This document shows positions 6,676-14,140 of a DNA stretch of 25,267 bases, one piece after another. Position 1 is the first letter of the stretch. The number at the start of each line of letters is the position of its first letter. The notes below the pieces were generated by a model. It did no database searches. It was given only the letters and a program-made list of their open reading frames with translations, and was not told the DNA's origin. A program made the translations under genes and the position numbers. The stretch is from Thermacetogenium sp. UBA4966 (GTDB lineage: Bacteria > Bacillota > DSM-12270 > Thermacetogeniales > Thermacetogeniaceae): positions 1 through 25,267 of the forward strand of contig DHAA01000009.1 in assembly GCA_002397275.1 (NCBI GenBank), in the 5' to 3' direction.

Positions 6676-7340
6676 CTAAGAGCTGCAGCGCTTACAAGGA
6701 CAAAATACCCGCCTACCTGGATGGAGAACTGGGCGAAGAGGATGAGACAGTGCTGCGGCGGCATCTGAAATTCTGTCCCCAGTGCCGCCGGGAACTGACA
6801 AAGTGGGAAGAGATGTTCAGCCTGCTCCAGCTTCCCCAGGAGGACCCGGGTCCGGGATTTGCCGATTCTGTCCTGGAGGCCATCAATCTTCAGGAAGTTC
6901 AGGAACAAAAAAAGGCCGCTGCTCTCCGGTTCAGGGGATTTGCATCCCGAAATCCCCGTATTATGAAGAATTTGAACCTGGGGCTGACCGGTATATTTCT
7001 TCTGGCCTTCAGCCTTTCCTGCTGGTTGCTAGCCGGGACGAAGCAGCTGCCGTTAATCCATGCGCTTGGCCGGAGCGGCAGGATTATTATGGATACTGTT
7101 TTAGACCTGCTGCCCACGCCTCTGATGGCGGTGATTTTTCAGGCGGGAAGCGGTATGGGAGAATTTTTAGCAGCGCTGCTGTCAGGAATGCAGCAGAAAC
7201 TCGTATTTCTATTCTCCCTGAGTGAAACGTTCTTTGTTATCGCCAGGGCAATATCCCCTGTGACCTGGGCGGTCACCCTGGCCGCAGGGTTTATTTCCAT
7301 TATGCTTTTAGGCAAGGTATTAGGAAACAGGCAAGTTTAA
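6672..7340 (+). CDS. Zinc-finger anti-sigma factor, membrane bound
   Basis: The 222-residue protein starts with a zinc anti-sigma domain: YLDGELGEEDETVLRRHLKF followed by CPQCRRE, giving His31-x3-Cys35-x2-Cys38. A cytoplasmic linker precedes hydrophobic segments at about 100-122 and 190-215, with a weaker one at about 138-160. It should hold the sigma factor at the membrane until a signal triggers release. The ATG overlaps the sigma stop codon (ATGA), so the two are translationally coupled. The C-terminal part has no recognisable sensor domain. The next gene starts 21 bases later in the same direction. Confidence 0.92.
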   Translation: MTKSCSAYKDKIPAYLDGELGEEDETVLRRHLKFCPQCRRELTKWEEMFSLLQLPQEDPGPGFADSVLEAINLQEVQEQKKAAALRFRGFASRNPRIMKNLNLGLTGIFLLAFSLSCWLLAGTKQLPLIHALGRSGRIIMDTVLDLLPTPLMAVIFQAGSGMGEFLAALLSGMQQKLVFLFSLSETFFVIARAISPVTWAVTLAAGFISIMLLGKVLGNRQV

Positions 7341-7361
7341 TTTTGAAGGAGGAATTTAATC

Positions 7362-8426
7362 ATGGCAAAGAGGTATAAATACGCTCTGGCCGCGCTGCTC
7401 CTGACGGCACTCTGCCTCCTGCCGGCGCTGTCATTTGCCCAAACAGAAACCCCACAGGACTCTCCCGCAGAAACCGAGTCTTACCGCGGGGATGTGGTGC
7501 AGTTTACAGGCAACATCACCATTCAATCTGATGAAATAATAAAGGGCAATGTGGTGGCTATGAGCGGGAACATCGATATCGCAGGTAAGGTTTACGGAGA
7601 CGTAACAGCCATAGCGGGCAACATCAGGCTTCGCTCCGGATCCGTGGTCTCCGGAAATGTCACAACCATGGCCGGGCTTGTCGAACAGGATGATGGAGCC
7701 TCTGTAGACGGCGAAATTACAAGGCGAGACCTCTTCCCCTACAATCACCGCTATAGCTTTGAATACCCAAGGCCATGGGCTAGCTTCGCAGGTTGGCTGC
7801 TCTCCCTGATCGGACTGCTTGCCTTAACGGCGGTTGCGGTAGCTGTTTTCCCCGGCAAATTGAAAACCATGAAGAACAGCATGGAAGCAGAACCGTTCCG
7901 CCTATTAGGAATCGGCTTGCTGGGATGGGTCGCCTTGCCGGTGCTGCTTTTAGCCTTGACAATAATGATCATCGGAATTCCTGTCGCTTTTCTCCTGCTG
8001 CTCTGCCTGCCCATACTCATAATCATCGGGTTTGTGATGATGGCCCTCTTCACCGGACAGCAGCTGGACAAAGCGCTCGGAGACAGGTGGCCGCGCCTGC
8101 TGGATGAAAGGCCAATCATCCAGGCCTTAAAAGGAATAGCGCTCATCTGGATCATTAAAGCCGTGCCGCTTGTCGGCTGGATCGTTTGGCCGCTGGCCGC
8201 CCTGTTCGGCATGGGCGCCGCTCTGGCAACACGATTCGGCACTAATCGGCCATGGTTCAAAGGCAAAAACGGTGCGCACAGTACTGTGCAGGATACAACC
8301 GCTGTGCCGGATGCTGTTAACACGGAGCAGGCGAATGAGTCTGCTCAGCCGGATAATGCCGAAAAACAACCCCCCGGCGAAGCTGCCGAGAGCAGGGAGG
8401 CGCACAATAGTGAAAACGAAGAGTAA
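7362..8426 (+). CDS. Bactofilin-like polymer-forming membrane protein (first of two)
   Basis: The 354-residue product opens with a signal sequence (YKYALAALLLTALCLLPAL, then SFAQ) and a short beta-helix at about 43-125 made of GNITI/GNVVA/GNIDI/GNIRL-type rungs, as in bactofilin-like 'polymer-forming' proteins. Three or four hydrophobic segments follow (about 143-165, 180-230, 255-290), including a glycine-rich LLGIGLLGWVALPVLLLALT stretch. The last 55 residues are hydrophilic and acidic. The repeats would face outside while the helices anchor the protein. A ribosome site (GAAGGAGG) precedes the ATG. The gene lies in the ECF operon and overlaps the next gene by 17 bases. A role in envelope-stress protection is inferred from context. 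Confidence 0.8.
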   Translation: MAKRYKYALAALLLTALCLLPALSFAQTETPQDSPAETESYRGDVVQFTGNITIQSDEIIKGNVVAMSGNIDIAGKVYGDVTAIAGNIRLRSGSVVSGNVTTMAGLVEQDDGASVDGEITRRDLFPYNHRYSFEYPRPWASFAGWLLSLIGLLALTAVAVAVFPGKLKTMKNSMEAEPFRLLGIGLLGWVALPVLLLALTIMIIGIPVAFLLLLCLPILIIIGFVMMALFTGQQLDKALGDRWPRLLDERPIIQALKGIALIWIIKAVPLVGWIVWPLAALFGMGAALATRFGTNRPWFKGKNGAHSTVQDTTAVPDAVNTEQANESAQPDNAEKQPPGEAAESREAHNSENEE

Positions 8427-9399
8427 ACTCCTCTTTTTTCTCCTCGTTCTCGCCCTTCTAGGGGTTTCAGTCTGCCTCAGCCCCTCGCCCGCCGGCGCCC
8501 AGGACCAGGTAAGGCTTGGCGGTGAGGTTTATATCCCCGAAGACGAACAGGTAAACAACACAGTTGTCTTCTGCGGATCCACGCGTGTTGACGGAGAAGT
8601 CTGGCAAGGGGTAGTGAATATCTTTGGCAACACAGAAATAAACGGCAAGGCCGACGATGTCGTGGCTGTCGGAGGGCCGGCAGAGATCAAGGGAACCGCC
8701 TGGGATGTCGTAGTGGTAGGGGGATCGGCTACGGTCAGCGGCAAGGTAACAGGCGATCTTGTGGTGGTTGGCGGTTCACTCCATCTGAAATCCAGCGCCC
8801 AGGTCGATGGCGATATGGTCGTTATCGGCAGTACGCTGGAGAGGGCGCCTGGTGCTGTGGTGAAGGGGGATGAGGTTAGTTTAACAGTGGGAGAGGCCTT
8901 AACCGGTCAGCTAGGGCAGTGGTTTAAAGGAGGCGCCTTTTGGTGGCGCCTGGTGAGCCTCTTGCTGATAGCAGTGGTACTTGTTATCGTCAGCATTCTT
9001 TTTCCGAAGGCAACTGCAGAGATTGCCGAGCAACTGGCGAGCCGTCCCCTGCCCAGCTTTTTATGGGGAATCCTGATCGCCTTCCTGGCTGTTCCGGCAA
9101 CTATCCTGCTGTTGATCACCATCCTGGGGATCCCGCTGGCAGGCTTGCTGTGGGTAGTTCTGGCCTGCGCCTATTACCTTGGTTTCGCCGGTTTAAGCGG
9201 TCTGGTGGGAAAAAAGATACTTAATGCTCTGGGTGGAAAACAGCCGGAACTCTATCTCTCCGCTCTTCTGGGAGCAATTATTATCGGCCTCATCACCTGG
9301 ATTCCCTATGTCGGTATGCCGGCAGGGTGGCTGTTGAAGATCAGCGGTCTGGGAGCGGCGGCAATCTCTCTTGCCGATAGGCGCCGGCATAATACCTAA
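8410..9399 (+). CDS. Bactofilin-like polymer-forming membrane protein (second of two)
   Basis: This 329-residue protein has the same plan as its neighbour: signal sequence (LLFFLLVLALLGVSVCLS...GAQ), a longer beta-helix at about 35-155 with repeats such as VVNIFGNTEINGKADDVVAV and DVVVVGGSATVSGKVTGDLV, then hydrophobic segments at about 178-200, 213-255 and 280-310. The GTG start at 8410 is chosen because AGGGAGG lies 9 bases upstream and the signal peptide begins there; the frame is open further upstream but that part overlaps the previous gene. It overlaps the first gene's end by 17 bases, indicating translational coupling. The two genes probably arose by duplication and may make a mixed polymer at the membrane. 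Confidence 0.8.
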   Translation: MKTKSKLLFFLLVLALLGVSVCLSPSPAGAQDQVRLGGEVYIPEDEQVNNTVVFCGSTRVDGEVWQGVVNIFGNTEINGKADDVVAVGGPAEIKGTAWDVVVVGGSATVSGKVTGDLVVVGGSLHLKSSAQVDGDMVVIGSTLERAPGAVVKGDEVSLTVGEALTGQLGQWFKGGAFWWRLVSLLLIAVVLVIVSILFPKATAEIAEQLASRPLPSFLWGILIAFLAVPATILLLITILGIPLAGLLWVVLACAYYLGFAGLSGLVGKKILNALGGKQPELYLSALLGAIIIGLITWIPYVGMPAGWLLKISGLGAAAISLADRRRHNT

Positions 9400-9441
9400 A
9401 CTGTTTCCATAATCTGCAAAAGGCCTTTGTTTCTGCCGTTC

Positions 9442-9465
9442 GCCCTGCTGCTTTGTGAGCAGGGC
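9442..9465. terminator. Hairpin after the bactofilin-like pair
   Basis: GCCCTGCT, an 8-base loop and AGCAGGGC form a perfect 8-bp stem 42 bases after the second bactofilin-like gene. No T-run follows, so it may only attenuate read-through or protect the transcript end. Confidence 0.45.
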
Positions 9466-9502
9466 CGCGGCATATGCTCACTACTCTTCATCTTAGATTA
9501 AT

Positions 9503-9532
9503 TTGACCTGAACAGGGATAATAGAAGATAAT
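9503..9532 (+). promoter_or_regulatory. Candidate sigma-A promoter before the LiaF-like gene
   Basis: TTGACC, an 18-base spacer and GATAAT lie 65 bases upstream of the LiaF-like start. With the preceding hairpin this suggests that the last gene of the module also has its own transcript. Confidence 0.5.
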
Positions 9533-9596
9533 AGCAGCAAGGGTGTTTGCTAGTTTTACCCCGCGCATCTTAACTTCCGTAATGAGGAGGTAAAAA

Positions 9597-10343
9597 ATGA
9601 ACGGAAAAAGCATGATTTTTGTAGGCGGACTGGTGTTGCTGATCGGCTTTCTCTGGCTTTTCAACAACTTGGGCTTAACCGATGTCAACCTGGGCAGGCT
9701 GATCGCAACCTACTGGCCGGCAGTCCTTTTGCTTTGGGGCTTCGGCGCCCTCGGAGAGGGCTTGTCCGGCAGCAAAGACGAGCAAGGAAAGAGAAGGGCT
9801 AATAGCGGCGGCATCATCAGCGGCTTGATTCTGCTGGCGATCGGAGTAATCTTTTTAGGACGCAATCTCAATCTCTTTTATTTTAATCTCTCACTATTCT
9901 GGAAAATCTTCTGGCCGCTGGTAGTGATCCTCATCGGCTGGAGCCTGATCCGGGGAACAAGGAAAATGACTTCTACAAAAGGTACCCACTGGGCGGTGAT
10001 GAGCGGTTTAGAGTTCAAGAATAAGGGGTGGAAGCTGGATGACTCCAATGTATTCGCTCTGATGGGAGGCGCGGATTTGGACCTCACAACAGCGGAAATC
10101 CCGGAACGCGAGGTTGTATTAAACCTGGTCGCCTTCATGGGCGGGATCGATATCCGTGTTCCCCGGGAACTCACCGTAGTCAGCGAAGGAACCGCCTTTC
10201 TGGGAGGGGTCGACTTCCTACAGGAGAGTGCGGGGGGCATCATCTCCGGCAGGAAAGCAGAATATAACGGCGACCCCTCGTCACGGAAAAAACTCATCAT
10301 CAGAGCTTTGGCCGTACTGGGCGGGATTGAAGTGAAACACTGA
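9597..10343 (+). CDS. LiaF-like membrane protein (DUF5668 plus cell-wall-stress C-terminal domain)
   Basis: The 248-residue protein has four hydrophobic segments (about 6-24, 34-52, 74-90 and 96-118) with paired DUF5668-like units. The soluble C-terminal domain (about 140-248) has the repeated VFALMGGADLDLTTAEI / VAFMGGIDIRVPRELTVV / TAFLGGVDF / ALAVLGGIEV rungs typical of LiaF-type proteins. LiaF proteins restrain cell-envelope stress signalling and are often found near envelope-stress regulators. Here the neighbour is an ECF sigma operon rather than LiaRS. GAGGAGG precedes the ATG. The gene ends 17 bases from the convergent ATPase gene. Confidence 0.82.
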   Translation: MNGKSMIFVGGLVLLIGFLWLFNNLGLTDVNLGRLIATYWPAVLLLWGFGALGEGLSGSKDEQGKRRANSGGIISGLILLAIGVIFLGRNLNLFYFNLSLFWKIFWPLVVILIGWSLIRGTRKMTSTKGTHWAVMSGLEFKNKGWKLDDSNVFALMGGADLDLTTAEIPEREVVLNLVAFMGGIDIRVPRELTVVSEGTAFLGGVDFLQESAGGIISGRKAEYNGDPSSRKKLIIRALAVLGGIEVKH

Positions 10344-10360
10344 CTACATCTATCTTACAT

Positions 10361-13054
10361 CTATTTGCGCAGCCGCCTCACCTGTTTTGCTATTTCCACA
10401 GCGACCAGCGGCGTTAGGCTGAAGACAAGAACCAGGGCCCAATCAAGCGGCCGCAGCATCACTGTGTCGAAAAAGCCTCTCAGGAAAGGCACAAAGATCA
10501 CCACTGCCTGAAGAGAAGCGGAAGCCAGGAAGGCATAGATCAGGCTGCGGTTGGAGCCCACTCCAATCGTAAAAAGGGACTGATTTCTGCTGCGCGCATT
10601 AAAGGAATGCACCAGCTGAAGCAAAGACATTGCCGCGAAAGTCATGGTATGGGCCTCGGCCAGGGAACGCCCCCAGCGGAGTGCAAGCAGGTAGACGACC
10701 AAAGCCGTCAGTCCGATCAGCGCTCCCTGCCAGAGAATGTTTGCCCCCATACCCCCTGCCAGCACACCCTCATCCGGCTTTCTGGGAGGCTGTTCCATGA
10801 CGCCGTTTTCCGGCGGTTCAACTCCCAGGGCTAGAGCGGGCAAACCATCTGTAACCAGGTTGAGCCAGAGAATTTGAATAGCGGTCAAGGGACTGCCCTG
10901 CCCCAGCAAAATGGCTGTAAAGATGGTAACGATCTCGCCGATGTTGCATGACAATAGATAATGGATCGATTTGCGGATATTGCTGTATATGGTACGCCCC
11001 TCGTTTACAGCGCCGACTATGGTGGCGTAATTGTCATCCATGAGCACCATGTCCGAAGCCTCTTTGGCCACTTCGGTGCCGGTGATCCCCATGGATACCC
11101 CAATATCGGCACGCTTCAAGGCCGGGGCGTCGTTAACCCCGTCCCCGGTCATAGCCACTACCTGGTTATGCGACTTCAAGGCCTTGACAATACGCAGTTT
11201 ATCCTCAGGGGATACCCTGGCGAAAACTGCGGCCTTGTTGACGGCTTGCCGCAGCTCTTCATCCTTCATCTCCCGCAGCTGCGCCCCTGTAAAAGTCTGC
11301 TCCCCTTCTTGCCGGATATTCAGTTCTTTAGCAATGGCCAGCGCGGTATCCGGATGGTCCCCGGTGATCATCATCGTGCGAATACCGGCGCGCCGGCTGG
11401 TCTCCACCGCATCCTTTACTTCCGGACGAGCGGGGTCGATCATAGAGAAAAAGCCGACAAAGGTCATCTCTGTCTCCGCCTGCTCAGGCTGGGGGTTCTC
11501 CGGGAGCTGAGGCCAGCGGCGGACAGCCAGAGCCAGCACCCGCTCCCCGGCGGAGGCCAGCTTGGAGTTAACATCCAAAAGCCGCTTTCGCTCCTGCGGG
11601 TTTAATGCCTCGACTTCCCCGCATCTGTTGACGATCTTGGCGCACCGTGCCGCTAAAAGATCCGGAGCTCCTTTGGTGAAGGAACATATGCCCTCTCCGA
11701 CCTCATAGAAGGTGGTCATCATCTTGCGGCCTGAGTCAAAGGGAATCTCCGCCAGCCTGGGATATTCCTGCTCCAGATCCGCTTTTCTCAACCCGCTTTT
11801 GGCCGCGGCGACCACCAAGGCGCCCTCCGTCGGATCACCGACCACCTCCCAGCCGTGCTCTTTCTCCGCTAACAGGGCGTCGCTCCCCAACAGCCCTCCC
11901 ATGAGCATCAACTGCAAATTATTATCGGTCAGAGGCAGAATTTTTTCTCCTCCGGAATCAGTGAAAACGCCGTCGGGTTTGTAGCCGATCCCTGTTATAT
12001 TAAACATTTCCCCGCCGGTATAAATATGGGTGACCGTCATTTCATTTTTCGTCAAGGTCCCCGTCTTGTCGGAACAGATAACATTGACCGTGCCCAGCGT
12101 TTCCACCGCGGGCAGTCTCCTGATCACCGCCCGGCGGCGGCTCATGCGCGTCACGCCCATGGCCAGGACAATGGTCACCACCGCGGGAAGCCCTTCCGGA
12201 ACTGCGGCCACCGCCAAACTGATGGAGATCATGAACATCTCCAGTGTCTCCGCTCCCCGCAGCAGCCCGGAGATAAACACAACCGCAACGATAACCGCGG
12301 CACCGACGCCTAAGATCTTGCCCAGCTCCCCAAGCCGCCTCTGCAGCGGAGTTGTCTCCTGGGGCGTCTCCTGGATCATCTGGGCGATTTTACCGAGCTG
12401 GGTGTTCATCCCCGTAGACACTACCAAGCCCCTGCCCCGTCCGCTGGTGATGACGGTACCCATGAAGGCCATATTCTTGCGATCACCGACCGTAGCATCC
12501 TCCTGATCCATTACCAGTGAACTCTTTTCCACCGGTACGGACTCGCCGGTGAGGGCGGATTCATTTGTCTGCAGAGAAGCTGTTTCCGTCAGCCTGACAT
12601 CCGCAGGTAGAGAATCTCCGGCATCCAGCAGCACTATATCTCCGGGAACCAAGCTTTCCAGATGTATCTGGCTGATCTCCCCGTCACGGAACACTTTGGC
12701 AATAGGCCTCGTCATCTTTTTCAGCGCCTGCAGCGCCTCTTCCGCCTTATGCTCCTGGTAGACCCCCAGACAGGCGTTGAGGACCACAATGATCAGGATT
12801 ACCAGCGAATCCGCCCATTCCCCCAGTGCACAGGAAATAAGGGCCGCGGCGATCAGGATCAGAACCAGCACATCCTTCAGCTGTTCGAAAAACATGGCTA
12901 AAACACTGCGCCTCGGGGGCTCCCGCAGAGCATTTGGACCGTATTCCTGCAGACGTTTTTCCGCTTCCGCTGCCGACAGGCCCCTGACCAGATCAGTTTT
13001 TAATTCCTGCTCTACCTCTCTCGACTCCATCCTGTACCACTTTTGTTCCTGCAT
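10361..13054 (-). CDS. P2-type cation-transporting ATPase (calcium/manganese type)
   Basis: The 897-residue ATPase has a SERCA/PMCA-like N-terminus, TGES at 169-172 (actuator), PEGLP at 286-290 in membrane helix 4, phosphorylation motif DKTGT at 329-333, then MTGDGVNDAPALK in the hinge. Helix 5 has CNIGEIVTIF and helix 6 NLVTDGLPALALGVEPPE, so the Asn/Glu and Asn/Asp ligands of the calcium sites are present. In helix 8 the Glu of SERCA site I appears to be Gln (SLLQLVHSFNARS), as in PMCA, which suggests one ion per cycle. The ATG at 13054 is preceded by GAGGAGG; a GTG 5 codons earlier overlaps that site. The leader looks like a manganese riboswitch, so Mn2+ export is as likely as Ca2+ export. 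Confidence 0.93.
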   Translation of the reverse strand: MQEQKWYRMESREVEQELKTDLVRGLSAAEAEKRLQEYGPNALREPPRRSVLAMFFEQLKDVLVLILIAAALISCALGEWADSLVILIIVVLNACLGVYQEHKAEEALQALKKMTRPIAKVFRDGEISQIHLESLVPGDIVLLDAGDSLPADVRLTETASLQTNESALTGESVPVEKSSLVMDQEDATVGDRKNMAFMGTVITSGRGRGLVVSTGMNTQLGKIAQMIQETPQETTPLQRRLGELGKILGVGAAVIVAVVFISGLLRGAETLEMFMISISLAVAAVPEGLPAVVTIVLAMGVTRMSRRRAVIRRLPAVETLGTVNVICSDKTGTLTKNEMTVTHIYTGGEMFNITGIGYKPDGVFTDSGGEKILPLTDNNLQLMLMGGLLGSDALLAEKEHGWEVVGDPTEGALVVAAAKSGLRKADLEQEYPRLAEIPFDSGRKMMTTFYEVGEGICSFTKGAPDLLAARCAKIVNRCGEVEALNPQERKRLLDVNSKLASAGERVLALAVRRWPQLPENPQPEQAETEMTFVGFFSMIDPARPEVKDAVETSRRAGIRTMMITGDHPDTALAIAKELNIRQEGEQTFTGAQLREMKDEELRQAVNKAAVFARVSPEDKLRIVKALKSHNQVVAMTGDGVNDAPALKRADIGVSMGITGTEVAKEASDMVLMDDNYATIVGAVNEGRTIYSNIRKSIHYLLSCNIGEIVTIFTAILLGQGSPLTAIQILWLNLVTDGLPALALGVEPPENGVMEQPPRKPDEGVLAGGMGANILWQGALIGLTALVVYLLALRWGRSLAEAHTMTFAAMSLLQLVHSFNARSRNQSLFTIGVGSNRSLIYAFLASASLQAVVIFVPFLRGFFDTVMLRPLDWALVLVFSLTPLVAVEIAKQVRRLRK

Positions 13055-13100
13055 TTCCGACCTCCTCACAGTTTATTATCCCAAATCACCGATTTGAATA

Positions 13101-13142
13101 TAAAAAGACCTCCGCCTGAAATAGAATTTCAAGCAAAGGTCT
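13101..13142 (-). terminator. Intrinsic terminator inside the riboswitch leader
   Basis: On the minus strand a 17-bp stem (AGACCTTTGCTTGAAAT with ATTTCAGGCGGAGGTCT, three G-U pairs, loop TCT) is followed by TTTTT. It ends about 47 bases before the ATPase start codon. Its 5' arm contains ACCTTTGC, the expected 3' strand of the aptamer's closing stem, so ligand binding would prevent termination: an ON switch. Confidence 0.85.
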
Positions 13143-13226
13143 TGCTCGGATCCTCTCCGCAGATGCAGCGGGCCGCACAATATCCGAGATGTCGCCGCAC
13201 CTGTTTCAGCTACTCCCCCATGCCGG
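13131..13226 (-). ncRNA. yybP-ykoY-type (Mn2+) riboswitch aptamer
   Basis: The minus-strand leader contains GGGGAGTAGC, the hallmark of the yybP-ykoY family, followed by GCGACATCTCGG and ending AAGACCTTTGC. GCATGGG near the start can pair with CCTTTGC at the end (closing stem), and CTCGGAT (13188-13182) pairs perfectly with ATCCGAG (13151-13145) in the long arm. Family members sense Mn2+ and often control P-type ATPases or other metal exporters. The family call rests on recall of conserved loops, not on a covariance search. Confidence 0.78.
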
Positions 13227-13265
13227 TAAACACAGGAAATAATTCGCTCTCAAATTGTCTTCTAT

Positions 13266-13295
13266 ATCATATCATCCCCAGGCAATTTCATGCAA
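13266..13295 (-). promoter_or_regulatory. Sigma-A promoter of the riboswitch-ATPase transcript
   Basis: On the minus strand TTGCAT (13295-13290), 18 bases and TATGAT (13271-13266) precede the aptamer by about 40 bases. Confidence 0.65.
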
Positions 13296-13333
13296 GCATT
13301 TTTTCAGGTTAAAGCAGCAAGTTTGGGGATTAT

Positions 13334-13370
13334 AAAACCGGGAGGCGGCGGCGCCGCTCTTCCCGGTTTC
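13334..13370 (-). terminator. Terminator of the methanol methyltransferase operon
   Basis: AAACCGGGA and TCCCGGTTT form a 9-bp outer stem, with an inner GCGGC/GCCGC stem and loop GGC. On the minus strand it is followed by TTTTATAAT and lies 55 bases after the last corrinoid-protein gene. It separates this operon from the riboswitch promoter. Confidence 0.75.
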
Positions 13371-13424
13371 GGATGGATGCTGGGTAAATGCTGTGAATCA
13401 GGCATCTCGATGTTCACGCCTTAT

Positions 13425-14132
13425 TTATTTGACGATTTTCAAATTCGGTCCCCTTTGCCTCCCGCATGAATTACTCTCCAGGAGTTCCCTGCAGCGATGG
13501 ACTGCCGCGGAAGCATCCGGAGCATATCCATGAGCGCCGATCTCATCCGCAAAATCCTGAAAAGTTGCTGACCCGCCGATAATCACCTTGACTTTGTCCT
13601 TCATACCTGCTGCTTCTACTGCTGCGATGGTTGTCTTCATATTCAGCATGGCGGTGGTCAGCTGAGCGGACAAGGCCAGAATCTGCGCTTTGTGTTTTTT
13701 TACTGCGTCTGCGAACTGCCGGGGTTCTACGTTAACCCCCTGGTCATAGACCAGGAAACCCCCGTTCTCCAGCATTATTTTTACCACGTTTTTTCCTATA
13801 TCATGAATGTCGCCGCTCACTGTTCCGATTACAATCTTTCCCAGAGGGCGCCTGGCCGGCGTCCTGCGGATTCTTCTCACCAGGTTGATCCCTTCATTCA
13901 TCGCCCTGGCGGACATCAGAACATCAGGCATGAACATCTCGTTATCCCTGAACATATTCCCCACGGCATCCATACCGCTTACCAACCCCTGATTGACTAC
14001 CCGCAGGGGATCAACCCCGCTCTCCAGGAGTTGTCTGACTGTCTTTAACACCAGCACTCTGTCACCGCTAACTACAGCCTGTCTGAGTTTCCTGTACTCA
14101 TTGATTATCCATTTATTGCTGAAATCACTCAC
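13425..14132 (-). CDS. Methyltransferase corrinoid protein, MtaC/MttC type
   Basis: The 235-residue protein has the two-domain layout of methyl-carrying corrinoid proteins: a helical cap (about 1-95, ending GNMFRDNEMFMPDVLMSARA) and a Rossmann-like B12-binding domain. The cobalt-ligand motif D-x-H-x-x-G is SGDIHDIGKN with His110, followed by LSAQLTTAMLNMK and the VKVIIGGSA strand. It shuttles a methyl group between a substrate methyltransferase and a second enzyme. The GTG start lies 8 bases after the mtaB stop and has only a weak ribosome site, so translation probably depends on mtaB. The C-terminal tail after residue 220 is basic and unlike the other two corrinoid proteins here. It is the last gene before the terminator. 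Confidence 0.9.
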   Translation of the reverse strand: MSDFSNKWIINEYRKLRQAVVSGDRVLVLKTVRQLLESGVDPLRVVNQGLVSGMDAVGNMFRDNEMFMPDVLMSARAMNEGINLVRRIRRTPARRPLGKIVIGTVSGDIHDIGKNVVKIMLENGGFLVYDQGVNVEPRQFADAVKKHKAQILALSAQLTTAMLNMKTTIAAVEAAGMKDKVKVIIGGSATFQDFADEIGAHGYAPDASAAVHRCRELLESNSCGRQRGPNLKIVK

Positions 14133-14140
14133 TATTCTTT

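Noticed and set aside
8170..8409. N-terminal extension of the second bactofilin-like frame
   Set aside because: It overlaps the first gene in another frame. The GTG at 8410 has a good ribosome site and starts the signal peptide.
11031..11605. Long plus-strand frames opposite the P2-type ATPase
   Set aside because: They are antisense shadows of a GC-biased gene with fully recognised motifs on the minus strand.
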